Assembly: GCA_045651165.1 (NCBI GenBank)
Contig: JAZRRX010000005.1
Span: 1 to 13,484 of the forward strand
Direction: 5' to 3'
Length of the DNA: 13,484 nt
From: RGIG4608 sp045651165
GTDB taxonomy: Bacteria; Bacillota; Clostridia; Oscillospirales; CAG-272
Positions 1 to 13,484 of this stretch are shown one piece after another; within the stretch, counting starts at the first letter, position 1, and each line of letters starts with the position of its first letter. Below the pieces are notes generated by a model. That model did no database searches. It was not told where the DNA came from and was given only the letters and a program-made list of their open reading frames with translations. The position numbers and the translations under genes are program-made.

Positions 1-3000
1 AATGCTTTCTGACTCCACAAAGAAGAACCTCGAAATGAGAATTGATGCTGAAAACGGCGCTACAAACGGTAAGTTCGAGCTTGCTAAGATGGCAAAAGAA
101 CTCAACCTTGACGCAATACATGACACAGTTCACGAAATGGCTCGCGACGAGGCGCGCCACGGCATGGCTTTCGAGGGCGCTTATAAGAGATTTTTTGGTT
201 AATAAGTTAAAATAATAAAAAACTCCACTTGACAAGTGGAGTTTTTTGTATTTTATTGAGTAAATGGCAAACGCCAAGTTGTAACGTCAATAGAATATGC
301 AATTGAATGGGAATCCGCGCTGACACCGAAGTCGGAGAGGCGCTTGATTTGTGCTATACCCTGATAGCTCACCGTTGCTCTCCATTCATCCGTTTTGACA
401 AGCGATGTTCTGAAAACGGTAATGTATTCAGTCGTACCGGCGTATGTTGACAAGTGATTTACATCAAATGTATAGCTATAATAAAGTGTATCAGAAACCT
501 TTTCAATACAGTAATAAAGACCGTGTGTATTGTTTCGCGAGTCAAGAATAAACTTCAAGTTACCACCGGAAATTTTTTGATTTGAATAAACAACTTTGTT
601 GCTTTTAAGATATTGATGTATCAAAACATTATTATTAATGTTCAAGCCATATCCTTTATCTTCTTCCCACAATATAAGTTGAGTTAGGACTAAGTGGTTT
701 TCACCGAGCGGTGCTTCTTGTGTATCACCACCTGGCAAAATCTGCTCGGGCGGATATTCAAACTCCAAAATCGAAACCACAACGTCTTGATTAACGTTTT
801 GAGGAGATAACTCCGCATATTTCCACGTGGCATAAACTCCCCCTATGGAAATCACAAGCAAAAAACACATGAGCAAAGATAAAAACTTCATCATATTATT
901 TTCTCCTTATATCCCCATGTTAGTTGAGCTTGCTCAAATAATGTTTAAGGCGACGTTCCTTTTCTTTTTCTATTTTACCTTCAAGAATAGGAGTAACCAC
1001 AACAGATATTATAACAAGCAAAATACAAAGCCAACCGGTAGGAGATTGCATAAACATAATAAAGCTTCCCACAAAAGGAATTCTATCTCCCTCATAAATA
1101 CCCCTCATTTGATCATATGTAACAATGAATTTATCGGGGGATTCAACAGCATCACCTTGAAGTCTAAAGTGTCTGCAACCGGGGTGATTCTCATTGGGCT
1201 CTTCAATGCCAACTATTCTATGCACCACCAACAAGCCGTCAATTTCATAAACAACTATATCATAGAGCTGCAAATCCATTTCATCCGGCATTCTTGTGGT
1301 TTTGATAAGGTCAAAGGTCTGAATTTGATTGTCAAGACCATTTGCCTCAAGATATGTGTTCTTTGGATGTTTTTCAGCCATGGATCCGGTTTGAACCACT
1401 CTATATACCGGAACATATTCAGTAACTGATTCATCAGCATATTGAACCGCAAGTGAAAAAACAAAAACCAATAAGAGCGCAACAAAGACAACGGACGTCA
1501 AAAAGTAGGCCGCGTTTTTGGTATAATTATTAAATTCTCCAAATTTTACGTTTCTCTTGTATTCTCTAACGATTTTTTTGTCTTCTGCTCCTGATCTTAT
1601 CAATTTGATAGAAAGTCTTGTAATAACAGCTATACAAAACACTGAAAGCAGTGTGAACATAATATACGTTATAAGGCATAATAAAGAGACATATACATCA
1701 TAATCCGTCATATCTGTTGTCCTTTGCTTACTAATACCAATAACGGCAAGGAAGTTATTAAACCCTTGCCGTTTGGTTAATGTCAAAAATTATTAGTTGA
1801 TTGTACCGTCTGTAACACGTGCAACGATATTTCCTGTAAGAGCTACACGGAATGCATCGTGTTCTGCCTTTGTATCAAGAACGAATGTCTGAGAAAGCTG
1901 AATCATTGCTTTCAAAGCTGCTTCGTCCATTGTGTAAGTAAATGTACCGTCTGCTTCGGGTGTCCAAGTGAATGTATTATCAAGCGTACCATTACCGGGA
2001 TTTGTGAATGTGAAAATAGATACATCTGTGCCGCCTTCAGCAACATAGTTTCCGTCAGCATCCATTCTGTAAGTCATTGGTACAGTTGTACCGAAGTACA
2101 ATTCAGAAGGAACCGCGTTGTCCTTGATTGTCTGAGGAGCATTAGCTGCGGGTGTGAATGTAACCTTAAGATAAATGGGTTGATCATTGTTAGAATCGAA
2201 AACCAAAATTGCTTCGTGATCATCATTATCTGGATTCTGGTCAATTGTAAGAACGAGGTTGGACTCAATCTTATATGTACCGTTAGCACCTGTCAATTCA
2301 ACGTCAGAAATTGTAACCTTTGCTTCTGCAAAAGCGTCAGCGATATCGTTTGTGCCTGCATATGACCAAACAGCGTAAACGCCTGTGATTGTAATGCAAA
2401 CTAAAAGAAGAGCAATAATACCTAATCTTGCCATAAAAATTTTTCCTCCAAAAAAGTTTAGAACTAAAATGTTCATATAAATTATATCACTTAAGTTTTA
2501 CATTTGTCAATACATTTTTATGAAAAAAATATCTTGATTTTGGCAAAATTTATTAATTTTTTTCGTGTTTTTACTTACAAATCAAAAATTAAAACTCCAA
2601 ACTTGACATTTGTGTGCGCTTATGCTATTATTAAATATAGTGTTACTATGGAGAAACGAGGTGGAAAGGTGGCAAAACCAATTGAAGAAATGAGCACGGC
2701 AGCTCTTGCATATCTTGGCGACAGTATTATTGAACTTTGCGTCAGAGAAATGCTTGTTAATAAAGGCGTGTCTTCTGCTAAAAATTTGAATTCTGCTTCC
2801 CTGCTTTTCGTTAAGGCGGAGGCACAGGCGGACGCAATGAAGGTCATTTTGCCCATTCTTACGGACGAAGAAACTGCCGCATACAAACGTGGCAGAAACA
2901 TCGGTCACACCAACACTCCAAAAAGCGCAACCGTTGGTCAATATCGCATGGCAACGGGCATGGAAGCACTTTTCGGATATCTCTATCTAAAGGGTGAAAA

Positions 3001-6000
3001 GGCGCGTATCAACGAGCTTTTTGCCATCGCCTACGAAGAAAAAATTAACACAATAGAAATATAACACAAGGAGATTTTTTAATATGAGCAATCCAAAAAT
3101 TAGAATTAAGGTTGAGGGCTTCGGAGAGATGTGCGCAGAGCTTTATCCCGAGGTTGCTCCTATTACAGTTAAAAACTTTATGGACTTGGTTCGAGCAAAG
3201 TTTTTTGACGGACTTATTTTCCATCGCGTTATCCCCGGATTTATGATTCAGGGTGGTGGATTTGACACAAATTTCGACCAGAAGGAAGCCAAATCCATCA
3301 AGGGTGAATTCCGTGCAAACGGCTTTAAAAACGACTTGAAGCACGAGAGAGGTGTTCTCTCTATGGCAAGAACGTCAGCTCCCAACTCTGCATCAAGCCA
3401 GTTCTTTATTATGCACGCTCGCGCTCCTCACCTTGACGGTCAGTACGCAGCTTTTGGCAAGGTATATGAGGGTCTTGAGGTTGTTGACAAAATTGCAAAC
3501 GTTCCCACAACAGTTAAGATGTGGATGTATCAGGACTGCCCCAGAAAAGACGTAGTTATCACCACAATCGAGGAAATTACTGAATAATGGCAAAGAAAAC
3601 ATTAAAAGGCGGTGCGCTTGTTTGTCCCCTGCCCCCAACCATGGTTTCTTGTGGTGATATGGAAAATGGCAACATCATCACAATCGGTTGGACAGGAATT
3701 CTCAACACAATTCCACCAAAAACATATATTTCCGTGCGCCCGACAAGACATTCATATAATGTGATAAAGGAAAAGGGCGAGTTTGTTATCAATCTCACCC
3801 CCTCACAACTTGTAAAAGAGGCGGACTATTGCGGTATTTATACCGGCAAAAAGGTTGACAAATTTGCAAAATGCAAGCTCACCAAGGTCAAAGGAACACA
3901 AGTCGATGCCCCAATGATTGACGAGTGCCCCGTGTCCATCGAGTGTAAGGTGACAGACATTATTCCCCTTGGCTCGCACGATATGTTCATGGCGGACATT
4001 GTTGCCGTGAACGTTGACGAAAATCTTTTCGATAAAGATGACAAAATGCGCCTCGATAAAGCAAATCTTGTCGCATATGCTCACGGAGAATACTTTGAGC
4101 TTGGCAAAAAAATAGGCAAATTCGGTTTTTCGACCAATAAAAAGAAGAAAAAAGTTAGAAAGTAAAGATTTAGGGGAATTTTGAAAAATCCCCCTATAAC
4201 CCCAAAACTTTTTAAACATATTTAAAAACAAATTTCGCGCAAATCGTTCCGTGTTTACACGGAACATAACGATTTTTTCTGCATTTTAACAGGCGCAGAA
4301 AAAATCTGTAATTTGCTACATTTAATCATAGACATATTGTTATAAAAATGTCTATGATTTGTCAAAATAAATTTTAGAAAATTACTCTAAAGGAGTGATT
4401 TTCGTAGTTTTTAAAGTATGATGCCATCCGTCATACTTGTATGTAAGGATGGTATCGTGCTTTCAAAACCGATAATTCGTTTTTGAATTATCGAAAATTT
4501 ACGAAAAACCTGTACAAACCAATCCATTAAGGTTTTTCGGGGCGTGGGGCGGTTTTTCAAAAAAGCCCCACAATTCATCTTGTAACTAACAAAGAGAGGT
4601 AATACATATGCTTCAGACAGAAGGTAAACAATATCATATTCCCGCAGCCCCCGGTGAAGTGGGCAAATATTGTATTCTTCCCGGTGACCCCGGAAGATGT
4701 GAAAAAATCGCAAAATTCTTTGACAATCCCGAATATCTTGCAACAAATCGTGAATATTGCATTTGGAACGGCTATCTCAACGGTGAAAAGGTTAGCGTTT
4801 GTTCAACAGGTATCGGTGGACCCTCAACTGCTATTGCAGTTGAAGAACTCACAGCCGTTGGTGTTGAAACGTTCATTCGCGTTGGCACTTGTGGTGGCAT
4901 CGACCTCGACGTCAAGGCAGGCGACGTAGTTATCGCAAATGGTGCGGTTCGTCAGGACGGTACATCCCTTGAATATGCGCCTGCAATCTTCCCTGCTGTT
5001 CCTACAACTGATGTCCTCTTTGCACTTTGCGAAGCAGCAAAGGGTGAAACAGGCAAAGACGTTCACGTTGGCGTAGTTCAGGCAAAAGACTCGTTCTATG
5101 GTCAGCACAGACCTGCGAAAATGCCCACATCCGCACAGCTTCTCTCTCAATGGGATGCTTGGAAAAAGCTCGGTGTAAAGGCAAGTGAAATGGAAAGTGG
5201 CACACTTTTCGTTGTTGGCTCACTCCTTCGAGTTCGCACCGGTGGTGTTTTCTCAGTAGTTTGGAATCAAGAACGCTATGACGCAGGACTTGACACAGAC
5301 GACACACACAACGTTGATACAGAAGCAGCCATTCGCGTGGCAGTTGAAGCAATAAAGTTGCTTATTGAACAGGATAAAAACAAATGATAAACACAAAAAA
5401 CAGTCCAAAAAAGAACAGTCTTATTGAATTAATGAGATTTTTCTTTGCGATTTGGGTACTGTATTATCACGGATATTTTCCCGTTAGAACAAATGGCTTT
5501 AACGAGGGCAAGCTTGCCGTTGAATTCTTCTTTGTGTTGTCGGGTTTTTATCTCGTTCGTTCGATAGATAAATACACATCACTCCCCTTAAAAAATGGGT
5601 TGCCAATGTTTTTGAAACACCGTTTTTTGGGGATAGCCATTCCATTCATTATAAATGAATTTTTCTCAATTTATTATGTTGTATATAACAAGGCGTACTT
5701 AACTAGCGATATTTTTGGATACTTGTGGTATATACGAGAACTTTTCTTGGTAATGGCAATAATTTTCATCTTGCGAAAACGCATCACAAACGAGAAAAAG
5801 TTTTACACAATTATTGGGTGCTTTTCTTTATCCACGGTGATAATTTTTGGAATTTTTCCGTCAATAAATCATCTTGGAACATTGCGCGCACTCTTGGCAA
5901 TGCCACTCGGTATGCTCGCAGCTCTTCTTCCTAAAATTACGCACAAAAAAGACGGTAATTTTTTGGAAAAAGTCTCCCATTGGTTAGTCGGAGCAGGATT

Positions 6001-9000
6001 TTTAATGTCCTTGCTGGTTTGCTTGCAAATTGCATATATGCCCAAAACCACAATTTCAGAATACACTCTAAAGATTATTGTTTATCCGGCTATGATTTAT
6101 TTTGTTAGTTGCATAAACTTTAATTGCTCGTTTTTAAATTGGCTTGGCTCGTTGAGTTTTCCAATTTACGCGTTCCAATGTGTTCTTAGAGTACTAGAAT
6201 CCTATGGATTAAAAGACCCAAAAATTCTTTTTGCGCTAATCGTTATAATCGTGCTTGCTTATTCTCTTGTGGGTAATCTCGTTAAAACAAAAAGAAAAAA
6301 TGCATAAAATAGAAGGACGAAGAAAAATCTTCGTCCTTTTTTGTATTGTGCTTCAAATTTTGATTTATAGGGGAGTTAGTTTTGTTGAATAACGGACGCA
6401 CACAGTGCGCCCCTACGGTGTTTGTGCGTCAAATATTACAAATTAGTATCCATTTCGTTTACAATTTGGCTATTATATGGCTTTAAAAATTAGTAATGTC
6501 TTTGTAGGGGCGCACTGTGTGCGTCCGTTTCATAGGCAAACTAACCTTTTCAACTCACCGACAAATCCCAATTTACCAATTACAAAGTTCTTTTTTAATT
6601 TTTATAACGATTACTGAAATATCGTCGGTTGGGGCATCAATTTCAGATTTTGCCCGACGAACGATTTTTTCCGCGATTTTCTTTGTTGCTTCGCGCACAA
6701 GCTCCCTGTCGCGAAGCATTTCGATAAGATATGTGCACTCATCTCCCTCTCTCATCGCACCATCACTTACCATAACAATAACATCTCCGTCCTCACAACT
6801 TATGTCCATCTGCTTTGCGTCAATGGCGCGCAAAATTCCTATTGGAAAACTCGGTGATGCGAGTTTGAAAACATTGCCACGTCTTATAACAAAGGTGGGT
6901 GCTGCGCCACTTTTTATTAGCGTCAAAGCACCTGAATAAAGGTCAAATTGCAACAAATCAACCGTGGCAGAGCATTCCGTTTCGCTTTTAGATCCCTTTG
7001 CGCGAAGCACACTATTGAGCATTCTGAGTGAAGTTTCCATTCGATTGCCCGCATTCAGCATGTTGCGAAGAAACGCGTTGCACATTTCACTTGTTAAGGC
7101 GGCAGCATTTCCCGTACCCATTCCGTCACTAATAAGAGCATATAGATAGTCATTTTTGTTTTCAAAAACACTTACTGTGTCCCCACAAATACTCTCTCCC
7201 TCGCACGCAGCGGTTGCGAAAGCTGCATCTGCAGAAAAAGCGCGCCGTGCCTCTATCTGCATATTCACACTTCCAAAAGCTAACTCAAATGTCGGTTCTG
7301 AAAGACACACGCGAGTTACGTCCTCAAGTTTTCTTCTCAAGCTCGATATATCCGAATTGTTTTCGGAAAGGTCGAGCCCACGCGCCAAAATTCTCAACTT
7401 TCGTTTGCCAAAAACCGTGATATTGTGCTCTCCATAGCCCTCCTCAGCTATCACATGAGCAACTTTTTTGCTCATTGAATTGTCAATTTTGAACTCCTCC
7501 TCGTTTTCACTTATAGCATCATTGAGAATTTTCGATATCGCATCATAATCAAAGGCAAAAATCTCGGTCTTTTCGTTTAAAAAAGCCTTTTTTGTTGCCA
7601 CGGCACAAGAGTAATTGATATCCTGTGTCATTTTTTTGACATTGGGGCATTTTCGTTTGAATGATTCGGGTAATTTTTTCTCGTCAACAACCCCCGCAGA
7701 ATGAAGTTGAACGGTCATTTTTTTCATAGTATCGAGGGTGGAATCATACTCTGCGCCAAAGCAAAGCTCACGGCTTTCACACTCGGCACAATGCTTGCTA
7801 AAATTTTCTTCACAAATAGCGCGCAAATCCAGTATTGTCGGGCGTTTGAGCTTTGATGACAAATTATAAAATATCTCTGAAAGCGCCGAAAATGACTCCG
7901 AAATTGAGCGTATTTTTTCCTCTTGAAAATTGCTTTTTTGCTCAGTTATCACTCCCTTGAAGGAATAGATGTCGTCCGTTTCTTCTTCGCTTTCTAAAAA
8001 GTTTTCAATATCCTCAAAAATGTTTATTCTCTCGGCAGTACAAAACAACATTGACGAGGCCAAAAACGCAGGAAATGTGCTTCCAAGAGCATAAATTCCA
8101 CCACTATAAACCGTCCAAATAAGTCCCGAAATGCAGGCCGCTATAGCTCCACCAAAAAGGGATAATTTGCTTATTGAAGCGTAGGCAACCGCGCAAAAAG
8201 CAAAGGCAGGAGCATACATTGGCATATACGAAACACCGAGCAAAAGTCCTGCCACAATGCCATAAAGAACTCCCTTTTTACACGCATAAAGAGTCAAAGC
8301 CACAGCGACAAATATTGGCACATTTACGCCCAAAATACTTGCATTATCAAGCGCATAAATGAGGGCGCAAGCAAGCAAAATGCAAGAAATATTATACATT
8401 CTATCTTCAAACACAGTTAGTGAAAACGCTCTTTTTTCGCGTTTTTTCTGCTCGTTCGTATTAAAATACCAACTGAATAGCCAAGTTGCTAAAGGAGTCA
8501 AAATCAGATAAAAAATAGCTGCAAAAAGGTCATAAAATCTAAATCCGCCCTCAATTATTCGCCACACTCCAATAATGAAAACACCGAGCGCGCTACTCAT
8601 CACGCGAAGATATGTATTTTCTGAAAAAAGTGCAGCAAAAACGGAAGTTCCTCCCCTTTCGGCGCGCATAAGTTTCTCGCTTTTGTCAAGATATAAACGA
8701 GTAATTATTCGCAAGGCAACAATGGAGCATGCGCCTATAAGTTTCATCAAAGAAATTTCACCCATAGTAAACGCACTTGCTATAATTCCTATCAAAACAA
8801 AGGGAGTTTGCCTTGTAGTTGCACCAATGAGCGCAAACGCCAAAGGATGTGTTTCAAATAACATTTTTTTAGTTCCGAGCAGAATTGCAAATGCACAAAA
8901 TCCAATAGCACTCAAAATCTCAACGACAAATTCCCTCTTGCTTAATTTAAATTCCTTCTCTTTTTTAACGTTCGACTTTAAAATTTCACGATTTTCCATT

Positions 9001-12000
9001 TTTTTACGTCCTTTTTCTATGATGTTTTGTTCAATTTTACACTCATTTTTATAAAAAAATGGTCGAAGTACGGAAGTTTAAAATATAATTTTGTTAATTT
9101 CAAAAAAACTCTTGCATATTTCACTAAATAGTGTTAAAATAGATGATGGTAAATTATATCTATATTTGTATATAAAAGGAGTAAAAAATGCAGGCACTTC
9201 AAAACATTTTGAGATTTTTGAATACACAAGCAAATACGCCAAAGTATCTTGGTTTTTACCATATTCTTTGGATCATCCTGACAATAGCTGCGGCAGTTGT
9301 TTTGTGCATACTTTGGAAAAAAGAAATTATAAAGAAGGTTAATAAGTTAATTCTTATTGTATCTGTTGCCCTTTTTGTTCTCGGTTTGTACAGACAGGTA
9401 GTTTTAAGCTTTGCTTATGAACCCGCAGTTAAATTTTCTTACAATTTTAATAACTTCCCCTGGCATTTCTTGTCAGCTCCCCTTGTTGTAGGTTTGTTCG
9501 TTGGTGCAACATCAGGAAAGATAAACAAGCACTTTACTTCATATCTTGCTACCTTCGGTTTGCTTGCAGGTCTTTTCGGTATGTTCCAGCCCAATGTGTT
9601 TGTTTCAACTGTTGGACTTAACATTTATTCCATGCTCTGCTATGGCTCAATGATTGCTATTGCAATTTTTATTCTCTTTTCACAACAGGTTAGAATTGAA
9701 TTTAAAACTTGCTTGAAGGCATTGCCCATATTCGCTATGCTTGTCAGTATTGCAGTTTCACTTAACGAGCTTGCTCATCTTTTCGTTCCCCATCAAAACG
9801 TGAGCTTTTTCTCACTCGGACGTTACTGCGCAAGTGATGCCCCTGTATATTCAACACTTCACAACGTGTTCCTTAAAACAGGAGGCAACATAACAACTGT
9901 TGAATATGTGATTTGCATTTTGTTCTATTTCATTCTTGTGAGCGTTGTTGCTTTCTTGCCCATGGCTATTATGATAGGCGTTAAGAAACTTTTCTCAACT
10001 GATTTTGATGCGGAATATGCAAAACAAGATGCGTTGGCTCAAGGAATTAGAAGCAGCGAAGGTATTGATAAGGGTGACTCCCCTGAAATTTTTCAGTTTA
10101 CAGGCAAGGTTAATTCTTCAAAGAATACCTACATGAAAACTTACTTTAAAAATCTTTACACTAACTTTGGCAACAATAATAAAGGTTCTTGTGGCTACGT
10201 TGCTGCCGCTATGCTCCTTTCTTATTATGATACTGCGCTCAGTGATAAAATCGTTCCAAGACAGTTTGATCAGCCCACTTCTTCTAAAAACGAGCCTGAT
10301 CTTAAAGAATCTCCTGGTACAAGATACTTCTTCCATCCCGAATTCGATCCCGATCAGATGAATTACAAGGATTATGTGAAGCATGTAAACAAAACCAAAA
10401 ACGATTACCTTCACGAAAGTTTGCTTAAAATTGCTATAAAGAAAAAACTTGTTACAGATAGCAATGGCAACAGAATCGAAAACAAGGAAACCTATGATTA
10501 CAACTTTGGTTCAAATCCAGAGCAAATTAAACAGGTTCTTGACTACTATTTCGATAATGTTTCAAAAATTAAGAACTCTCATTACAACATTGAAATCAAA
10601 CACATAACCGATCCTGCTAACCAAGAAATCAAAAACCCCGTTACAAGTGCAGATATTAGAAACTACGCTATAGAAAAGGTTAAGAAGGGCTACCCTGTTT
10701 GGTTGGGTATTTCCAAATCCTATGAAGAAGGTGCGGGACACGCAGTAATCGCTTATGATTATGATGAAAAACTTGACAAGCTCTATTGCCACTTTGGATG
10801 GATTCACGATTTCGTAACAGAATACCATACCATTCAAAAGAGAAACAAAGAGATTGTAGAAGAAGTTGTAAGAGCAGAAACATATACTCATCGCACTCCT
10901 GAAGACGAACACGAAAAGCTTGGATACGACCTCTACGACTGCGCTCTTGTTCTTCAGTTTAATGAGAAAAAACTTTCTCACACTCATACTAACAACTATG
11001 AAGTGGCTATCAATGGTGAAGTGTTCTATTACTGTCCCGATGGCAGATACACAACAAAAGATGACCTTGTTGTTGAATTTAACAAGGGCAAGAGTGAGTT
11101 GTCAATCACGGGCGTTTACACAAAATATTCTCAGGATAGATTGGTAATTCCCGAATATATCGGTAGGGTTGAAGTAACCAATATCGGTAAATACGCGTTT
11201 GAAAATCAAGAGCATCTTAAAGAGGTTGTTATTGAGTGTCCCATTCATACCATTCCTAAAAAAGCATTTGAGGATTGCGAATCGCTTAGAAGCGTTTCTA
11301 TTCCCGGTAGTGTTAAGAAGATCGGAAGCGAAGCGTTTGGAGAGTGTCGTTCACTTACATCCATAGTTTACTACGGTACAACGGAAGATTGGTACGACAT
11401 CAAGAAGAGCAACTCTTGGGACCGTAAAACAGGTAATTACAGAGTGTATTGCTATGACGGTATTCTCTTTAAATATGCCGATAACGAACATGTAAAGCTT
11501 ATGTGATAAATTAAATACAAAAAGTCCACCGAAAACTCGGTGGACTTTGTTTTTTTAGTTTTAAATTAAGGACGAAGTCCCATACCACCCTCAAGTGTGA
11601 GTGTTTCACCGTTGAGGTAGTTGAAGTCGGGATGTGCAAGCTGAACGCAAACACGTCCGATTTCAAGCTCAGAATCACCAAAATGTCCTGCAGGAGGCAT
11701 CTTAACGTTTGCTTTGAATGCTTCAGGATATGCATTCTGGAAGTTTTCAAGCTGAGCTGTCCATGCAAGAGGACAGATTACATTTGTATTGATGCCGTCC
11801 TTTGCCCATTCAGTTGCAGCAACTCTGGAAAGACCACGGATACCCTCTTTTGCAGCTGCGTAAGAACACTGACCGTAGTTGCCGAAAAGACCTGCGCCGG
11901 ATGCGAAGTTGATGATTGTTCCCTTTGCTTCCTTAAGGTAAGGATAGCACGCCTTCATATAATAGAATGTAGCGTAAAGACCTGAATACATAGCAAGGTC

Positions 12001-13484
12001 GAACTGCTCTGTTGTATGATTTTCGATTGTTACACCAGAAGCTGATGCCTGTGCATTGTTGATAAGAACGTCAACTCTGCCGAATGCTTCAACTGCCTTT
12101 GCAACTACCATGTTTGCTGTTGCTTCGTTGTCTGCGCCTGCGCTGATGTCAGCTGCAATTGCAAGAACTTTGATGCCATAGTTCTTTTCAAGTTCTTCTT
12201 TTGCCTTTTCAAGCTTAGATACGTTTCTACCTGTGATTACAAGGTTTGCACCCTCTTTAGCATAAGCTGTTGCGATACCGTAACCGATTGAGCCACATCT
12301 TCCGTCAGAAAGAGTAGCAAAACCAGCACCAGTGATAATCGCTGTTTTACCTGTTAAATGTCCCATTTTTATATACTCCTTTATATAATGTTTATTTTTT
12401 AACCGAAGATAGTATAGCACAATCATTTACAAAATGCAAGTGTTTTTGTTAAATTATTGTCAAATAAATTGAGACTTATAAAAATACAACTTTAGGACTT
12501 TTTATTGATTAAATTGGCTTTATATTTGCTCACAAAATAAACCACCATTCTGGCATCTGCTGAAAATGGTGGTTTTATCATTTATTTATTGTTTTTTGTT
12601 CTTGATTTCGTTATATTTTTCCTCATCGATAACGCCATTAGCAAGCATTCTTTCACACCAAAATTGAAGAGTTTCAACGGTTATTGAAATGCGTTCAAGC
12701 TCATTTTGAATGTTAATAAAATCTGCTATTTCATCATTATCGATTTTTCCGTTTACTGTGATTTCAATAAGACGCCCGCGCTTTGCATTCATGGTGTTTA
12801 AAGACGCCAAAAGTTCAAGTGTTATTTGTGATAAGTCTTTAACCTTAACCTCGGGCACATACTCTTGACCTATGGGGCATTGATTGGAGCAATAATAATT
12901 GCAAAGTCTTGGCAATTTGTATTTTTCAGCCATTTGCATAACCTCATCGGGATTTGGATTGCTCTTTTCATTTTCAATTCGTTCAATTCTTTCAGGGGAA
13001 ATCCACTCTAAAAGTTCACTTGCGTTCTCGCGTGAGAGAGCAAGATTTTCGCGCGTTGTTTGATATATATTTTTGTTCTTTTTTGATGATACTCTTGCCA
13101 TTATATAAATCCTTTCAAAAGGTCATTGCATAGATATAATACCAAAATTTTTCATATATGTCAAGACGTGAATCACTTGTTTGATTTGATATTGAGATTT
13201 GTATGTGATTTGTAATATAAATTGGGATTTATGAGGAAGTTAGTTTATACGGATTTAGGGGGATTTTGAAAAATCCCCCTATAACCCCAAAACTTTTTAA
13301 ACCTATTTAAAATCAAATTTCGCGCAAATCGTGTTGTTACACAACACATAACGATTTTCTCGCCATTTTAACAGGCGGCTCGAAAATCTTTAATTTGCTA
13401 CCTTTAATCATAGGCATATTGATATCTAAATCCCTGTGCTTTATCTAAGTAAATTTTAGAAAATTACTCCTAAGGAGTGATTTT

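Overview
The window looks like a chromosomal segment of an AT-rich, anaerobic, endospore-forming Clostridia (Bacillota). The evidence is a full-length SpoIIE, a C-terminal fragment of a rubrerythrin-type NADH peroxidase, a Mini-ribonuclease III, strong AGGAGG-type ribosome binding sites and sigma-A promoters with consensus spacing. No species can be named from the sequence alone.

Layout. (1) 1-247: the end of a rubrerythrin/NADH peroxidase gene and a bidirectional terminator. (2) 253-2510, minus strand: a three-gene SipW-type surface-fibre operon behind a near-consensus promoter. The order of transcription is a TasA-like secreted protein, an ER-type (Ser/His) signal peptidase, and a second secreted protein with the same kind of signal peptide. 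A stem-loop sits between the first gene and the peptidase. (3) 2603-4165, plus strand: mrnC, a cyclophilin and a flavin reductase-like protein, tightly packed behind one promoter. (4) 4167-4571: a non-coding, highly structured repeat. (5) 4608-6342: udp overlapping an acyltransferase-3 membrane protein, then a terminator. (6) 6355-6586: a palindromic interspersed repeat that runs into the 3' end of spoIIE. (7) 6573-8999, minus: spoIIE. (8) 9112-11556, plus: a 772-residue fusion of a multi-pass membrane domain, a cysteine-peptidase-like domain and a BspA-type leucine-rich repeat tail. (9) 11566-13101, minus: a short-chain dehydrogenase/reductase and an HTH protein with a CX3CX3C motif, each with its own promoter. 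(10) 13209-13484: a half copy of the palindromic repeat directly joined to a second copy of the structured repeat, which the window edge cuts.

The most unusual signal is the structured repeat. Copy 1 (core 4167-4402) and copy 2 (13252-13484) share long identical blocks, but several hairpin arms differ by paired changes that keep base pairing. The 3' part, visible only in copy 1, has a 16-bp helix with three G-U wobbles, a competing pseudoknot-type fold and further mutually exclusive helices. This points to selection on a folded RNA (or single-stranded DNA) and to a mobile or multi-copy non-coding element. I cannot assign it to a known RNA class.

Functionally, the SipW operon is a self-contained export set (peptidase plus two substrates), and mrnC/ppi/flavin reductase is a housekeeping operon. 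The remaining genes are largely independent transcription units. The 772-residue fusion protein has no obvious partner nearby.
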